Positions 32,667-40,034 of a stretch of 64,000 nucleotides of DNA are shown in pieces. The DNA is taken from assembly GCF_000473265.1 (NCBI RefSeq), contig NZ_KI421511.1, forward strand, positions 8,468,415-8,532,414, given 5' to 3'. Made by a program: the position numbers and the translations under genes. The stretch's first letter is position 1, and each line of letters starts with the position of its first letter. The DNA comes from Amycolatopsis thermoflava N1165 (lineage in GTDB: Bacteria > Actinomycetota > Actinomycetes > Mycobacteriales > Pseudonocardiaceae). Below the pieces are notes generated by a model. The model ran no database searches and was not told where the DNA came from. It was given only the letters and a program-made list of their open reading frames with translations.

Positions 32667-34475
32667 ATGAGCCTGCCCGTCGCCGCCGTCGTCGGCCTTC
32701 TCGAAGCCGCCGAGCAGGACACCGACGTCACGCCGCTGCTGGACGGCCTCGACGCCGCCGACGCCGAGCGGATCACGTCCGGCATCCGGCGCCTGCGCGC
32801 GACCTCGGATCGCCTTCGCCGCCGCGGGCAGGAGCTCGCCGCCCTGTTCTCCTCCGCCAGGGAGCTGGCCGAGCTGCGCGACGTTGACGAGCTGCTGGCC
32901 CGGCTGGTGGAACGGGCCCACGACCTCGTCGGCACCGACGTCACCTACCTGTCGGAGTTCGACGTCGGCAGCCGGGAGCTGCGGGTGCGCACCACGCTCG
33001 GCACGGTCGCGCCGTCGTTCCCCGGGCTCCGCGTGCCGCCGGGGATGGGCCTGGCCAGCCAGGTGGTCGAAAGCCGCCGCCCGTGCTGGACCGCGCGGTA
33101 CGACGCGATGACCCAGGCGCCGCACGACGACCGCATCGACGAGACCGTCGCCGCGGAGGGCCTGGTCTCGCTGCTCGGGGTCCCGCTGCTGGCCGGGGAC
33201 GAGGTCATCGGGGTGCTGTTCGCCGCCAACCGCGTCGAGCACGCGTTCTCCCCGGAGGAGATCTCGCTGCTGTCCGCGTTCGCCGACCACGCGGCCGTCG
33301 TGCTGCAGACCGCCCGGCTGCTGGCGCGCGCCAACGCCGCCGCCGAGGAAACCCGCCGCGCCTACGGCGAGCTGGCCCGGCACGTGGAGGCGATGGAACG
33401 CGCGAGCGAGGTGCACGGCGACCTCACCGCGCTCGTCCTCCAGGGCGGCGACGCGACCGAGGTGGCCGGGGCGCTCGGCCGCGCGCTGCGCTGCCGCGTC
33501 ACGCTGCTCGACACCGGCCACCTGGACGGCGGCGTGCGGGCGGCCGTCGAGCAGAGCCGGCGCAGTGGGCGGTGCGTCCCGGCGGGCGAGGGGACGTTCG
33601 CGGTCGCTGTCGTGGCGGGGCCGACGCTGCTCGGCGCGCTGCTGCTGGAGCAGGGTGCCGTCGAGTTCGGGCCCGTCGAGTTCCGCACCGCCGAGCGCGC
33701 CGCGCAGATCACCGCCCTGCTCAGCCTCAAGCAGGACGCCATGGCCGAGGCGGAGCAGCGCGTGCGCGGGGACCTGCTCGCCGACCTGCTCTCGGCCGAC
33801 GCGGACCGCCGCGCGGGCGCCGCCGCGCGGGCCCGCGCCCGCGGAATCCGGCTGGCGGCCCTGCGCTCGCTCGTGGTCGTCGCGGTCCCGGCCGACCTGC
33901 GCCGCCAGGCCGCCCGCGCCCTGCGTGGCACGGGTGACCTGATCGGCGAGCACGCGGAGCACGTCGTCGTCCTGACCGCGGGCGAGGACCCCGCCGCCGC
34001 GGCGCGGACCGCGCATGCCGCCGTCTCGCGGTCACTGGCCGCCCCGGTGCTGGCCGTGGGCACCGTCGGCGGGGACGACCTGCGCGAACCCGTGGAACAG
34101 GCCGCCGCGTGCGTGCGTGTCCTGCCCGCGCTCGGCCTGTCCGACGCGGCCGTGACCACCGACGAGTACCTGCCCTACACGGCGCTGTTCGGGCCCGGCG
34201 AGGAGCGCGTCGCCGCGTTCGTGCGCCGGGTCCTCGGACCGGTCCTGGACTGGGACGCCGAGCACGCCGGCACCCTGCTGCCCACCCTCGCCGCCTACCT
34301 GGACAACCGGATGAGCCCGGTCGCCACCGGCCGCGCCCTGCACGTCCACAAGAACACCGTGCTGCAGCGGCTGGAACGCGCCGGCGAGCTGCTGGGGGAG
34401 GGCTGGCAGGAGCCCGACCGGCTCTTCCGGCTCACCGTCGCCGTCCGGCTCGCCCGCCTTGCTGAACGCCCATAG
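32667..34475 (+). CDS. GAF-PucR/CdaR-type transcriptional regulator
   Basis: A 602-residue regulator. Residues about 70-215 are a GAF domain (DELLARLVERAHDLVGTD to FADHAAVVLQTARLL). The middle is a CdaR GGDEF-like region, and the last 60 residues are a PucR helix-turn-helix (YLDNRMSPVATGRALHVHKNTVLQRLER). It lies 100 bp upstream of the HMG-CoA reductase gene in the same direction. A 23-bp palindrome between them is a likely binding site, so it probably controls the mevalonate operon. Confidence 0.83.
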   Translation: MSLPVAAVVGLLEAAEQDTDVTPLLDGLDAADAERITSGIRRLRATSDRLRRRGQELAALFSSARELAELRDVDELLARLVERAHDLVGTDVTYLSEFDVGSRELRVRTTLGTVAPSFPGLRVPPGMGLASQVVESRRPCWTARYDAMTQAPHDDRIDETVAAEGLVSLLGVPLLAGDEVIGVLFAANRVEHAFSPEEISLLSAFADHAAVVLQTARLLARANAAAEETRRAYGELARHVEAMERASEVHGDLTALVLQGGDATEVAGALGRALRCRVTLLDTGHLDGGVRAAVEQSRRSGRCVPAGEGTFAVAVVAGPTLLGALLLEQGAVEFGPVEFRTAERAAQITALLSLKQDAMAEAEQRVRGDLLADLLSADADRRAGAAARARARGIRLAALRSLVVVAVPADLRRQAARALRGTGDLIGEHAEHVVVLTAGEDPAAAARTAHAAVSRSLAAPVLAVGTVGGDDLREPVEQAAACVRVLPALGLSDAAVTTDEYLPYTALFGPGEERVAAFVRRVLGPVLDWDAEHAGTLLPTLAAYLDNRMSPVATGRALHVHKNTVLQRLERAGELLGEGWQEPDRLFRLTVAVRLARLAERP

Positions 34476-34486
34476 CCAGACCGCAC

Positions 34487-34509
34487 GGAATGGACGCTCG
34501 GTCCATTCC
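34487..34509. promoter_or_regulatory. 23-bp palindrome in the mvaA promoter
   Basis: Arms GGAATGGAC (34487-34495) and GTCCATTCC (34501-34509) are perfectly complementary around a 5-bp centre. The element lies 67 bp before the mvaA start, just upstream of a plausible -10 (TAGCGT, about 34528). The position suits binding by the PucR-type regulator encoded upstream. Confidence 0.65.
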
Positions 34510-34575
34510 CGCTGTCCGGACGCGGAGCTAGCGTCCTGGGTCGTCACGCAGCCACACGGAAGTGGAAGGGGCGCT

Positions 34576-35856
34576 ATGGCGCGCACCAGTCGTATCCAGG
34601 GACTTCGGGACCTCCCCGTCGAGGCCCGGCGCAAGTCGATCGCCGAGGCGGCCGGGCTCGACCCGGCCCGGATCGCGGCGTTCGACCCCGCGCGGGGGCT
34701 CGACGCGGGCGCGGCCGACCACATGATCGAGAACGTCGTCGGCATCCTCGGCGTGCCGCTCGGGGTGGCGACGAACTTCGTGGTCAACGGCGCCGACGTG
34801 CTGGTGCCGATGGCCACCGAGGAGGCCTCGGTGGTCGCCGCCGCGAGCAACGCCGCCAAGATCGCGCGCGTGCACGGCGGGTTCCGCACCTCCTCGACCG
34901 CGCCGATCATGCAGGCGCAGGTGCAGATCGTCGGCGTCAGCGACCCCGAGGCCGGCCGCGTCCGCCTGCTGGAGGCCCGCGACGAGCTGATCGAACTGGC
35001 CAACGCCCAGGACGAGAAGCTCGTCGAGTTCGGCGGCGGCGTCCGGGACGTCGCGGTGCGGCTGGTGCACTCCCGCGCCGGCACCTACGTGGTGGCGCAC
35101 CTGCAGGTCGACGTCCGCGACGCGATGGGCGCCAACGCCGTGAACACCATGGCCGAGGCGGTCGCCGCACGCGCCGGGGAGATCGCCGGCGGCCGTCCGC
35201 TGCTGCGGATCCTGACCAACAAGGCCGATCTGCGGCTGTCCCGGGCCCGCGCGGTGTTCGACGCCGAAACCCTCGGTGGGCCCGCGGTGGTGGACGACAT
35301 CGTGCACGCCGCCGCGCTCGCGGAGGCCGATCCCTACCGCGCCGCGACCCACAACAAGGGCATCATGAACGGCATCAGCGCGGTCGTGCTCGCCACCGGC
35401 AACGACACCCGCGCGGTGGAGGCGGGCGCCCACTCGCACGCGGTAGCCGATTCCGGGCGGTACACCTCGTTGTCCCGCTTCGAAAAGGACGCCGACGGCA
35501 ACGTGGTCGGCACGCTGGAACTGCCGATGCCGGTCGGGCTCGTCGGCGGCGCCACCCGGGTGCACCCGGTGGCGCAGGCCGCGGTCGCCCTGCTCGGCGT
35601 GCGGACCGCCGCCGAGCTGGCGGAGATCATCACCGCGGTCGGGCTCGCGCAGAACTTCGCCGCGGTGCGGGCGCTGGCCACCGAGGGCATCCAGCGCGGG
35701 CACATGTCGCTGCACGCCCGCAACATCGCCACCACCGTCGGCGCCACCCCCGCGGAGGTGCCCGCGGTCGTCGCGCGGCTGGTCGCCGACCGCAAGGTCC
35801 GCGCCGACCACGCCGAGAAGATCCTCGCCGAGCTGCGGGCGAAGAGCAGGTCATGA
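34576..35856 (+). CDS. mvaA: Class II (degradative) HMG-CoA reductase
   Basis: A 426-residue class II HMG-CoA reductase. The catalytic Glu is E83 in ATEEASVVAAA, the same number as in the Pseudomonas mevalonii enzyme; Lys261 is in HNKGIMNG, Asp277 in ATGNDTRA and the His in GHMSLHARN. The ATG at 34576 has GGAAGGGG upstream. Class II enzymes in this setting oxidise mevalonate to HMG-CoA with NAD+ and CoA. The gene overlaps HMG-CoA lyase by ATGA, which supports the degradative direction. No HMG-CoA synthase is present. A biosynthetic role is less likely. Confidence 0.9.
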   Translation: MARTSRIQGLRDLPVEARRKSIAEAAGLDPARIAAFDPARGLDAGAADHMIENVVGILGVPLGVATNFVVNGADVLVPMATEEASVVAAASNAAKIARVHGGFRTSSTAPIMQAQVQIVGVSDPEAGRVRLLEARDELIELANAQDEKLVEFGGGVRDVAVRLVHSRAGTYVVAHLQVDVRDAMGANAVNTMAEAVAARAGEIAGGRPLLRILTNKADLRLSRARAVFDAETLGGPAVVDDIVHAAALAEADPYRAATHNKGIMNGISAVVLATGNDTRAVEAGAHSHAVADSGRYTSLSRFEKDADGNVVGTLELPMPVGLVGGATRVHPVAQAAVALLGVRTAAELAEIITAVGLAQNFAAVRALATEGIQRGHMSLHARNIATTVGATPAEVPAVVARLVADRKVRADHAEKILAELRAKSRS

Positions 35857-36773
35857 CCGTCGACCGGCTGCCCGGGCTGCCGTCCGCGGTGACGATCTGG
35901 GAAGTGGGCCCGCGCGACGGGCTGCAGAACGAGTCCGCGCTCGTGCCCGCCGCGGTGAAGGTCGAGCTGGTGGAACGGCTCGCCGACGCCGGGCACACCG
36001 TCATCGAGACGACCAGCCTGGTCCGCCCGGACCGGGTGCCGCAGCTGGCGGACGCCGAGGAGGTCCTGCGCCGCCTCGACCGCCGTCCCGGCGTGCGCTA
36101 CCCGGTGCTGGTGCCCAACCAGCGCGGGCTGGCGCGGGCACTGGACCTCGGCGTCACCGACATCGCGGTGTTCGCCTCGGCCACCGAAGGCTTCGCCAGG
36201 GCCAACCTCAACCGGTCCGTCGGCGAGTCGCTGGAGGTGTTCGCGCCGGTTGTGGCCCGGGCCCGCGAGGCCGGGCTGAACGTGCGCGGCTACCTGTCGA
36301 TGTGCTGGGGCGACCCGTGGCAGGGCGAAGTCCCGCTGTCCCAGGTGATCGCGGTCGCCACCCGGCTGTTCAACCTGGGCTGCACCGAACTGAGCCTCGG
36401 CGACACGATCGGCGTCGCCACGCCCGGCCGGGTCTTCGCACTGCTCGACGGGCTCGTCGCCGCGGGTGTCCCGCTCGGGCGGATCGCGGTGCACTTCCAT
36501 GACACCTACGGGCAGGCGCTGGCGAACACCCTCGCCGCCCTGCAGCGCGGCGTCACCACCGTCGACGCGTCGGCGGGCGGCCTCGGCGGCTGTCCGTTCG
36601 CCAAGAGCGCCACCGGCAACCTCGCCACCGAGGACCTGCTGTGGCAGCTCGACGGGCTCGGCATCCACACCGGTGTCGACCTGACCAAACTCGCCGAAAC
36701 CAGCGCCTGGCTCGCCGGGCACCTGGGACGGCCCAGCCCATCCCGCACCCTGCGCGCGCTCACCGGCGCCTGA
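35853..36773 (+). CDS. mvaB: Hydroxymethylglutaryl-CoA lyase
   Basis: A 306-residue HMG-CoA lyase of the DRE-TIM family. The N-terminal EVGPRDGLQNE carries the metal Asp, HFHDTYGQA the metal His pair, and GGLGGCPFAKSATGNLATED the signature loop with its catalytic Cys. It splits HMG-CoA into acetoacetate and acetyl-CoA. Translation is coupled to mvaA by a 4-bp overlap. Some positions (ETTSLVRPD in place of the usual EATSFV) differ from leucine-pathway lyases. Confidence 0.9.
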   Translation: MTVDRLPGLPSAVTIWEVGPRDGLQNESALVPAAVKVELVERLADAGHTVIETTSLVRPDRVPQLADAEEVLRRLDRRPGVRYPVLVPNQRGLARALDLGVTDIAVFASATEGFARANLNRSVGESLEVFAPVVARAREAGLNVRGYLSMCWGDPWQGEVPLSQVIAVATRLFNLGCTELSLGDTIGVATPGRVFALLDGLVAAGVPLGRIAVHFHDTYGQALANTLAALQRGVTTVDASAGGLGGCPFAKSATGNLATEDLLWQLDGLGIHTGVDLTKLAETSAWLAGHLGRPSPSRTLRALTGA

Positions 36774-36789
36774 CCCAACGGAGAAAGCC

Positions 36790-37194
36790 TTGGCACTCAA
36801 CGACGAGAAGCCCTACGTCGTCGTCTGGAACGACGCCGTCGACCTGCGGCACCTGGCCGCGTCCATCGTGATCTGCGTGGCCGCCGGCCTGCCGGTCTTC
36901 CTCGGCGCGAAGGCGCTGTTCGGGGCACTGGTCGACACGCCGTCACTGGCCGGCGGCTACGCACTGCTGGCCGGGCTCGCCGCGTGCGTGCTCGCCGCCG
37001 CCGTGTGCGCCCGGCTGTTCCGTCCGAAGCGGACGTTCGGCGCCGAGCAGGCCGCGGACCGGGAGGCCGCCATCGCCGAACTGGAGCGCATGGGCGGCAC
37101 CGCCGAGGCCTTCGCCGAGCTGCCGCCGCGCGTGCGGGCCGAAATGGCCGAGCTCGGCCTGGTCCGGGAGACCGCCCAGGAGGTGCGGGCATGA
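36790..37194 (+). CDS. Small membrane protein, probable TctB-like partner
   Basis: A 134-residue protein with two hydrophobic helices (about 21-41 and 55-77) and a charged C-terminal half. The TTG start has GGAGAAAG upstream, and the stop overlaps the permease ATG. Its place before a TctA-like permease suggests the small subunit of a tripartite tricarboxylate-type transporter, but TctB normally has four helices. I do not recognise a family from the sequence alone. Confidence 0.7.
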   Translation: MALNDEKPYVVVWNDAVDLRHLAASIVICVAAGLPVFLGAKALFGALVDTPSLAGGYALLAGLAACVLAAAVCARLFRPKRTFGAEQAADREAAIAELERMGGTAEAFAELPPRVRAEMAELGLVRETAQEVRA

Positions 37195-38558
37195 CCCCGG
37201 ACCTGCTGTGGGCCCTGGGCATGGGCCTGCTCGGCGCGGTCGTCTTCGCGGCGATCGGACTGGTCTCCGGCACCGACGAGACGTCCACCCTCGCGCCGGT
37301 CACGCTGCTCGTCGTGCTGCTCGGCGTCCCGCCGGCCGGGGTGCTGACGTTCTTCATCGCCGGAGCCGTCAGCAAGCACATGACCCACGCGATCCCCACC
37401 ACGCTGCTGGGCATCCCGGGCGACACGACCGCGGTGCCGCTGCTCGACGACGCCACCGCGCTGCGCCGCCTCGGCGCCCCGCACATCGCGCTGCGCAAGG
37501 CACTGGCGGGCGGGCTCGTCGCCGCCCTGATCGCGGTTCCGGTCGCGGTCGGCGTCGCGTCCCTGCTCGCCCCGCTGGCCGGTCCGATCAAGACGGTGGC
37601 GCCGTTCGTGTTCGGCGCCGCCGCGATCTTCGTCGGCTACTTCTCGCCGGGCCGGTGGGCCAGCGTCGCCGCGATCGTGCCGTTCGCGCTGCTGGTCACC
37701 GGGCTCAACACGGTCGCCACCGACCAGCTCGACAAGAGCCTGTCGATCAGCTTCTTCCTCGGCATCGCGATCGGGCCGCTCGTGGTGGACCTGCTGATCA
37801 CGTCGTCCCGCAGCGGGCGGCGCACCCTGGAACGCACCGGGCCGCGCCCGTTCTGGCTCGCGCCGGACGGCGGCACCGGGCGGCGGTGGATCCCCAACCC
37901 GCTGCGGATCCTGGACGGCAGGCAGACGGCGGCGACGGCCGCCGCGGCCGGGGTCACCTCGACCACATTCATGCTCAGCCCGGTCGCCGCGACCGTGCTC
38001 GCCGGCGAGATCACCGGGTCCAGGATCAAGCACCCGTACCGCAGGCTGACCACCCTGATGGCGGTCAAGAACGGCACCACGGAGTCGACCTACCTGGCCG
38101 AGACGCTCATCCCGCTCGTCGCGTTCGGCCTGCCGCTGAGCCCGGTCGCCGCGGGTCCCGCTGCCGCGTTGTTCAACGCGCCGCCGGTCTACACGGTCAA
38201 GGGCGCGGACGGGGGCGTGCACAACCTGCACACCCTGCTCAGCTCGTGGCAGTTCCTGGTGTTCAGCCTGCTCGGCGTCGTCATCGCCGGGCTGGTCGTG
38301 TACCCGTTCGCGATGCGCTACGCGCGGGCCGCCAGCGGCTGGGTCGCGCGACGGATCAGCCACGAGGCGCTGATCGGCGCGTTCGTCGCGCTGATTGCCG
38401 TGGTGGCCTGGTACGAGGGCGGGCCGCTCGCGCTCGCGGTGAGCCTGACGGTCGGCGCGGTCGGCGGACTGGCGAACCGGCTGCTCGGCATGACCTCCGG
38501 CGTGCAGTTCATGGCCTACTACGTCGCCGTGCTGCTGGTGCCCATCGTGCTCGGCTGA
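37191..38558 (+). CDS. TctA-like permease, probable mevalonate transporter
   Basis: A 455-residue membrane protein with about 10-12 helices. GLVSGTDETSTLAPVTLLVVLLGVP, HAIPTTLLGIPGDTTAVPLLDD and MAVKNGTTESTYLAETLIPLVAFGLPLSPVAAGPAAAL match the duplicated TctA pore motifs with conserved Pro/Gly. It is translationally coupled to the small membrane protein. No TctC binding protein is encoded nearby. Operon position with mvaA and mvaB suggests uptake of mevalonate or a related branched hydroxy acid; this is inference. Confidence 0.8.
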   Translation: MTPDLLWALGMGLLGAVVFAAIGLVSGTDETSTLAPVTLLVVLLGVPPAGVLTFFIAGAVSKHMTHAIPTTLLGIPGDTTAVPLLDDATALRRLGAPHIALRKALAGGLVAALIAVPVAVGVASLLAPLAGPIKTVAPFVFGAAAIFVGYFSPGRWASVAAIVPFALLVTGLNTVATDQLDKSLSISFFLGIAIGPLVVDLLITSSRSGRRTLERTGPRPFWLAPDGGTGRRWIPNPLRILDGRQTAATAAAAGVTSTTFMLSPVAATVLAGEITGSRIKHPYRRLTTLMAVKNGTTESTYLAETLIPLVAFGLPLSPVAAGPAAALFNAPPVYTVKGADGGVHNLHTLLSSWQFLVFSLLGVVIAGLVVYPFAMRYARAASGWVARRISHEALIGAFVALIAVVAWYEGGPLALAVSLTVGAVGGLANRLLGMTSGVQFMAYYVAVLLVPIVLG

Positions 38559-38878
38559 GATGTGGAACGCCCCGCCGCAGGGGCGGCGGGGCTCAGGAAG
38601 AGATCGCGGATGTTCCGGGTGTCGTCCCTCCTTTCGTCGCGGACCAACGGTTTTCCCGAGCGCGGAGGCGAGCGCTGGCGTCGCCAGAGCTGGGAGGTCC
38701 GTGCGGCGCGGGCCGGGCGCCCGGCAGGCTCCGGGAGCGGCATCCGGGGCGGTTCGGACCGCGGGGGCGAGGTTTCGCCGAAGTTGGCTTCGATGATCGC
38801 GGTGAACTCGTCCCGCAGCCAGTCCGGGTCGTCGCACACCAGGTCGGCGAACCCGAGCTGCTCCAGCACGTCCGGCAT
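38519..38878 (-). CDS. Small hypothetical protein, PDWLR-type
   Basis: A 119-residue frame whose first 40 residues (VCDDPDWLRDEFTAIIEANF) resemble small proteins common in related actinobacteria; the rest is Arg/Pro-rich and disordered. The ATG has GGGAG nine bases upstream, and a TTGACT/TACACA promoter lies 50 bp further. The 3' end overlaps the TctA-like gene by 40 bp, so the true C-terminus is uncertain. Function unknown. Confidence 0.6.
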   Translation of the reverse strand: MPDVLEQLGFADLVCDDPDWLRDEFTAIIEANFGETSPPRSEPPRMPLPEPAGRPARAARTSQLWRRQRSPPRSGKPLVRDERRDDTRNIRDLFLSPAAPAAGRSTSQPSTMGTSSTAT

Positions 38879-38928
38879 CGCGAATCACTCCCGGGGGAGG
38901 TCCTGCGTCCACACCGCTGACAGTCATA

Positions 38929-38957
38929 TGTGTAGCTCGCACTGTAGATTCAGTCAA
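38929..38957 (-). promoter_or_regulatory. Promoter of the PDWLR-type gene
   Basis: On the minus strand TTGACT (38957-38952), 17 bp, TACACA (38934-38929). The -35 and the first part of the spacer (AATCTnCAGT) match the promoter of the DUF6292 gene at 30108-30136. Confidence 0.65.
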
Positions 38958-38972
38958 GTCCCCGGAGCAGGT

Positions 38973-39003
38973 TTGACCTGGAGCGCGCTCCAGCACCTAG
39001 CGT
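38973..39003 (+). promoter_or_regulatory. Promoter with central palindrome before the SDR gene
   Basis: TTGACC (38973-38978) and TAGCGT (38998-39003) are spaced by 19 bp, and the ATG follows 7 bp after, so the transcript may be leaderless. CTGGAGCGCGCTCCAG (38978-38993), a perfect 16-bp palindrome, fills the spacer and is a likely repressor site. Confidence 0.6.
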
Positions 39004-39010
39004 CGGCGCC

Positions 39011-39985
39011 ATGACCACGGCACAGCACCCCATCGGATCCGGCTTCGGCGCGTCGACCACCGCCGCGGAGGTCCTGCGCGGGATCGACCTCTCCAGCAGG
39101 CTCGCGATCGTCACCGGCGGCTACTCCGGCCTCGGCCTGGAGACCACCCGCGCGCTGGCCGGCGCGGGCGCGCACGTCGTCGTCCCGGCCCGGCGGCCGG
39201 ACACGGCCAAGGCCGCGCTGGGCGACCTGGCCGAGGTCGACGAGCTGGACCTGGGCGACCTGGACAGCGTGCGGGACTTCGCCGGGCGGTTCACCTCGTC
39301 CGGGCGGCGCGTCGACATCGTGATCAACAGCGCCGCGATCATGGCCTGCCCGGAAACACGTGTCGGCCCCGGCTGGGAGGCCCAGTTCGCGACCAACCAC
39401 CTCGGCCACTTCGCGCTGGTGAACCGCCTGTGGCCGGCGATCGCGCCGGGCGCGCGGATCGTGTCGGTGTCCTCGCGCGGCCACCACTTCTCCGGCATCC
39501 GCTGGGACGACATGTGGTTCGAGCGCGGTTACGACAAGTGGCAGGCCTACGGTCAGGCCAAGACCGCGAACGCGTTGTTCGCGGTGCACCTGGACGAGCT
39601 GGGGGAGCCGTCGGGCGTGCGGGCGTTCTCGGTGCACCCGGGCAGCATCCTGACCCCGCTGCAACGGCACATCCCGCTGGCGGAGCAGATCGCGAACGGC
39701 TGGGTCGACGAGAACGGCACCCCGGTCGCCGACTGGTTCAAGACCCCCGAGCAGGGCGCCGCGACGCAGGTGTGGGCCGCGACTTCCCCGGCACTGGCCG
39801 GGATGGGCGGCGTGTACTGCGAGGACTGCGACATCGCCGAGCCGGCCTCGGGGGAGCCGCTCCCGTCCGGCCCGGGCCGCCCGGCGATGTTCCTCGGCGT
39901 CCGCGACTACGCCACCGACCGGGAGCAGGCCGCGCGGCTGTGGGCGCTGTCCGCGGAGCTGACCGGGGTCAACGCGTTCGCGTAG
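39011..39985 (+). CDS. Short-chain dehydrogenase/reductase
   Basis: A 324-residue SDR of the retinol-dehydrogenase-like type. TGGYSGLGLET is the cofactor loop, INSAAIM the NNAG counterpart, VSSRG the Ser and YGQAK the catalytic Tyr/Lys pair. The length and C-terminal region (YCEDCDIAE) fit the family. It stands alone under a palindrome-controlled promoter and ends in a strong hairpin. Substrate unknown. Confidence 0.85.
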   Translation: MTTAQHPIGSGFGASTTAAEVLRGIDLSSRLAIVTGGYSGLGLETTRALAGAGAHVVVPARRPDTAKAALGDLAEVDELDLGDLDSVRDFAGRFTSSGRRVDIVINSAAIMACPETRVGPGWEAQFATNHLGHFALVNRLWPAIAPGARIVSVSSRGHHFSGIRWDDMWFERGYDKWQAYGQAKTANALFAVHLDELGEPSGVRAFSVHPGSILTPLQRHIPLAEQIANGWVDENGTPVADWFKTPEQGAATQVWAATSPALAGMGGVYCEDCDIAEPASGEPLPSGPGRPAMFLGVRDYATDREQAARLWALSAELTGVNAFA

Positions 39986-39992
39986 GTGGAAC

Positions 39993-40029
39993 CCGGGGCC
40001 CGGCCGCCCCGTCGACGGCCGGGCCCCGG
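39993..40029. terminator. Strong bidirectional terminator hairpin
   Basis: Arms CCGGGGCCCGGCCG (39993-40006) and CGGCCGGGCCCCGG (40016-40029) are perfectly complementary over 14 bp with a 9-base loop. It fills the 49-bp gap between the convergent SDR and FMO stops. Confidence 0.8.
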
Positions 40030-40034
40030 AAGCT

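Noticed and set aside
32220-34016. A 598-codon frame opposite the PucR-type gene
   Set aside because: Antisense shadow; the plus strand shows clear GAF and PucR domains.
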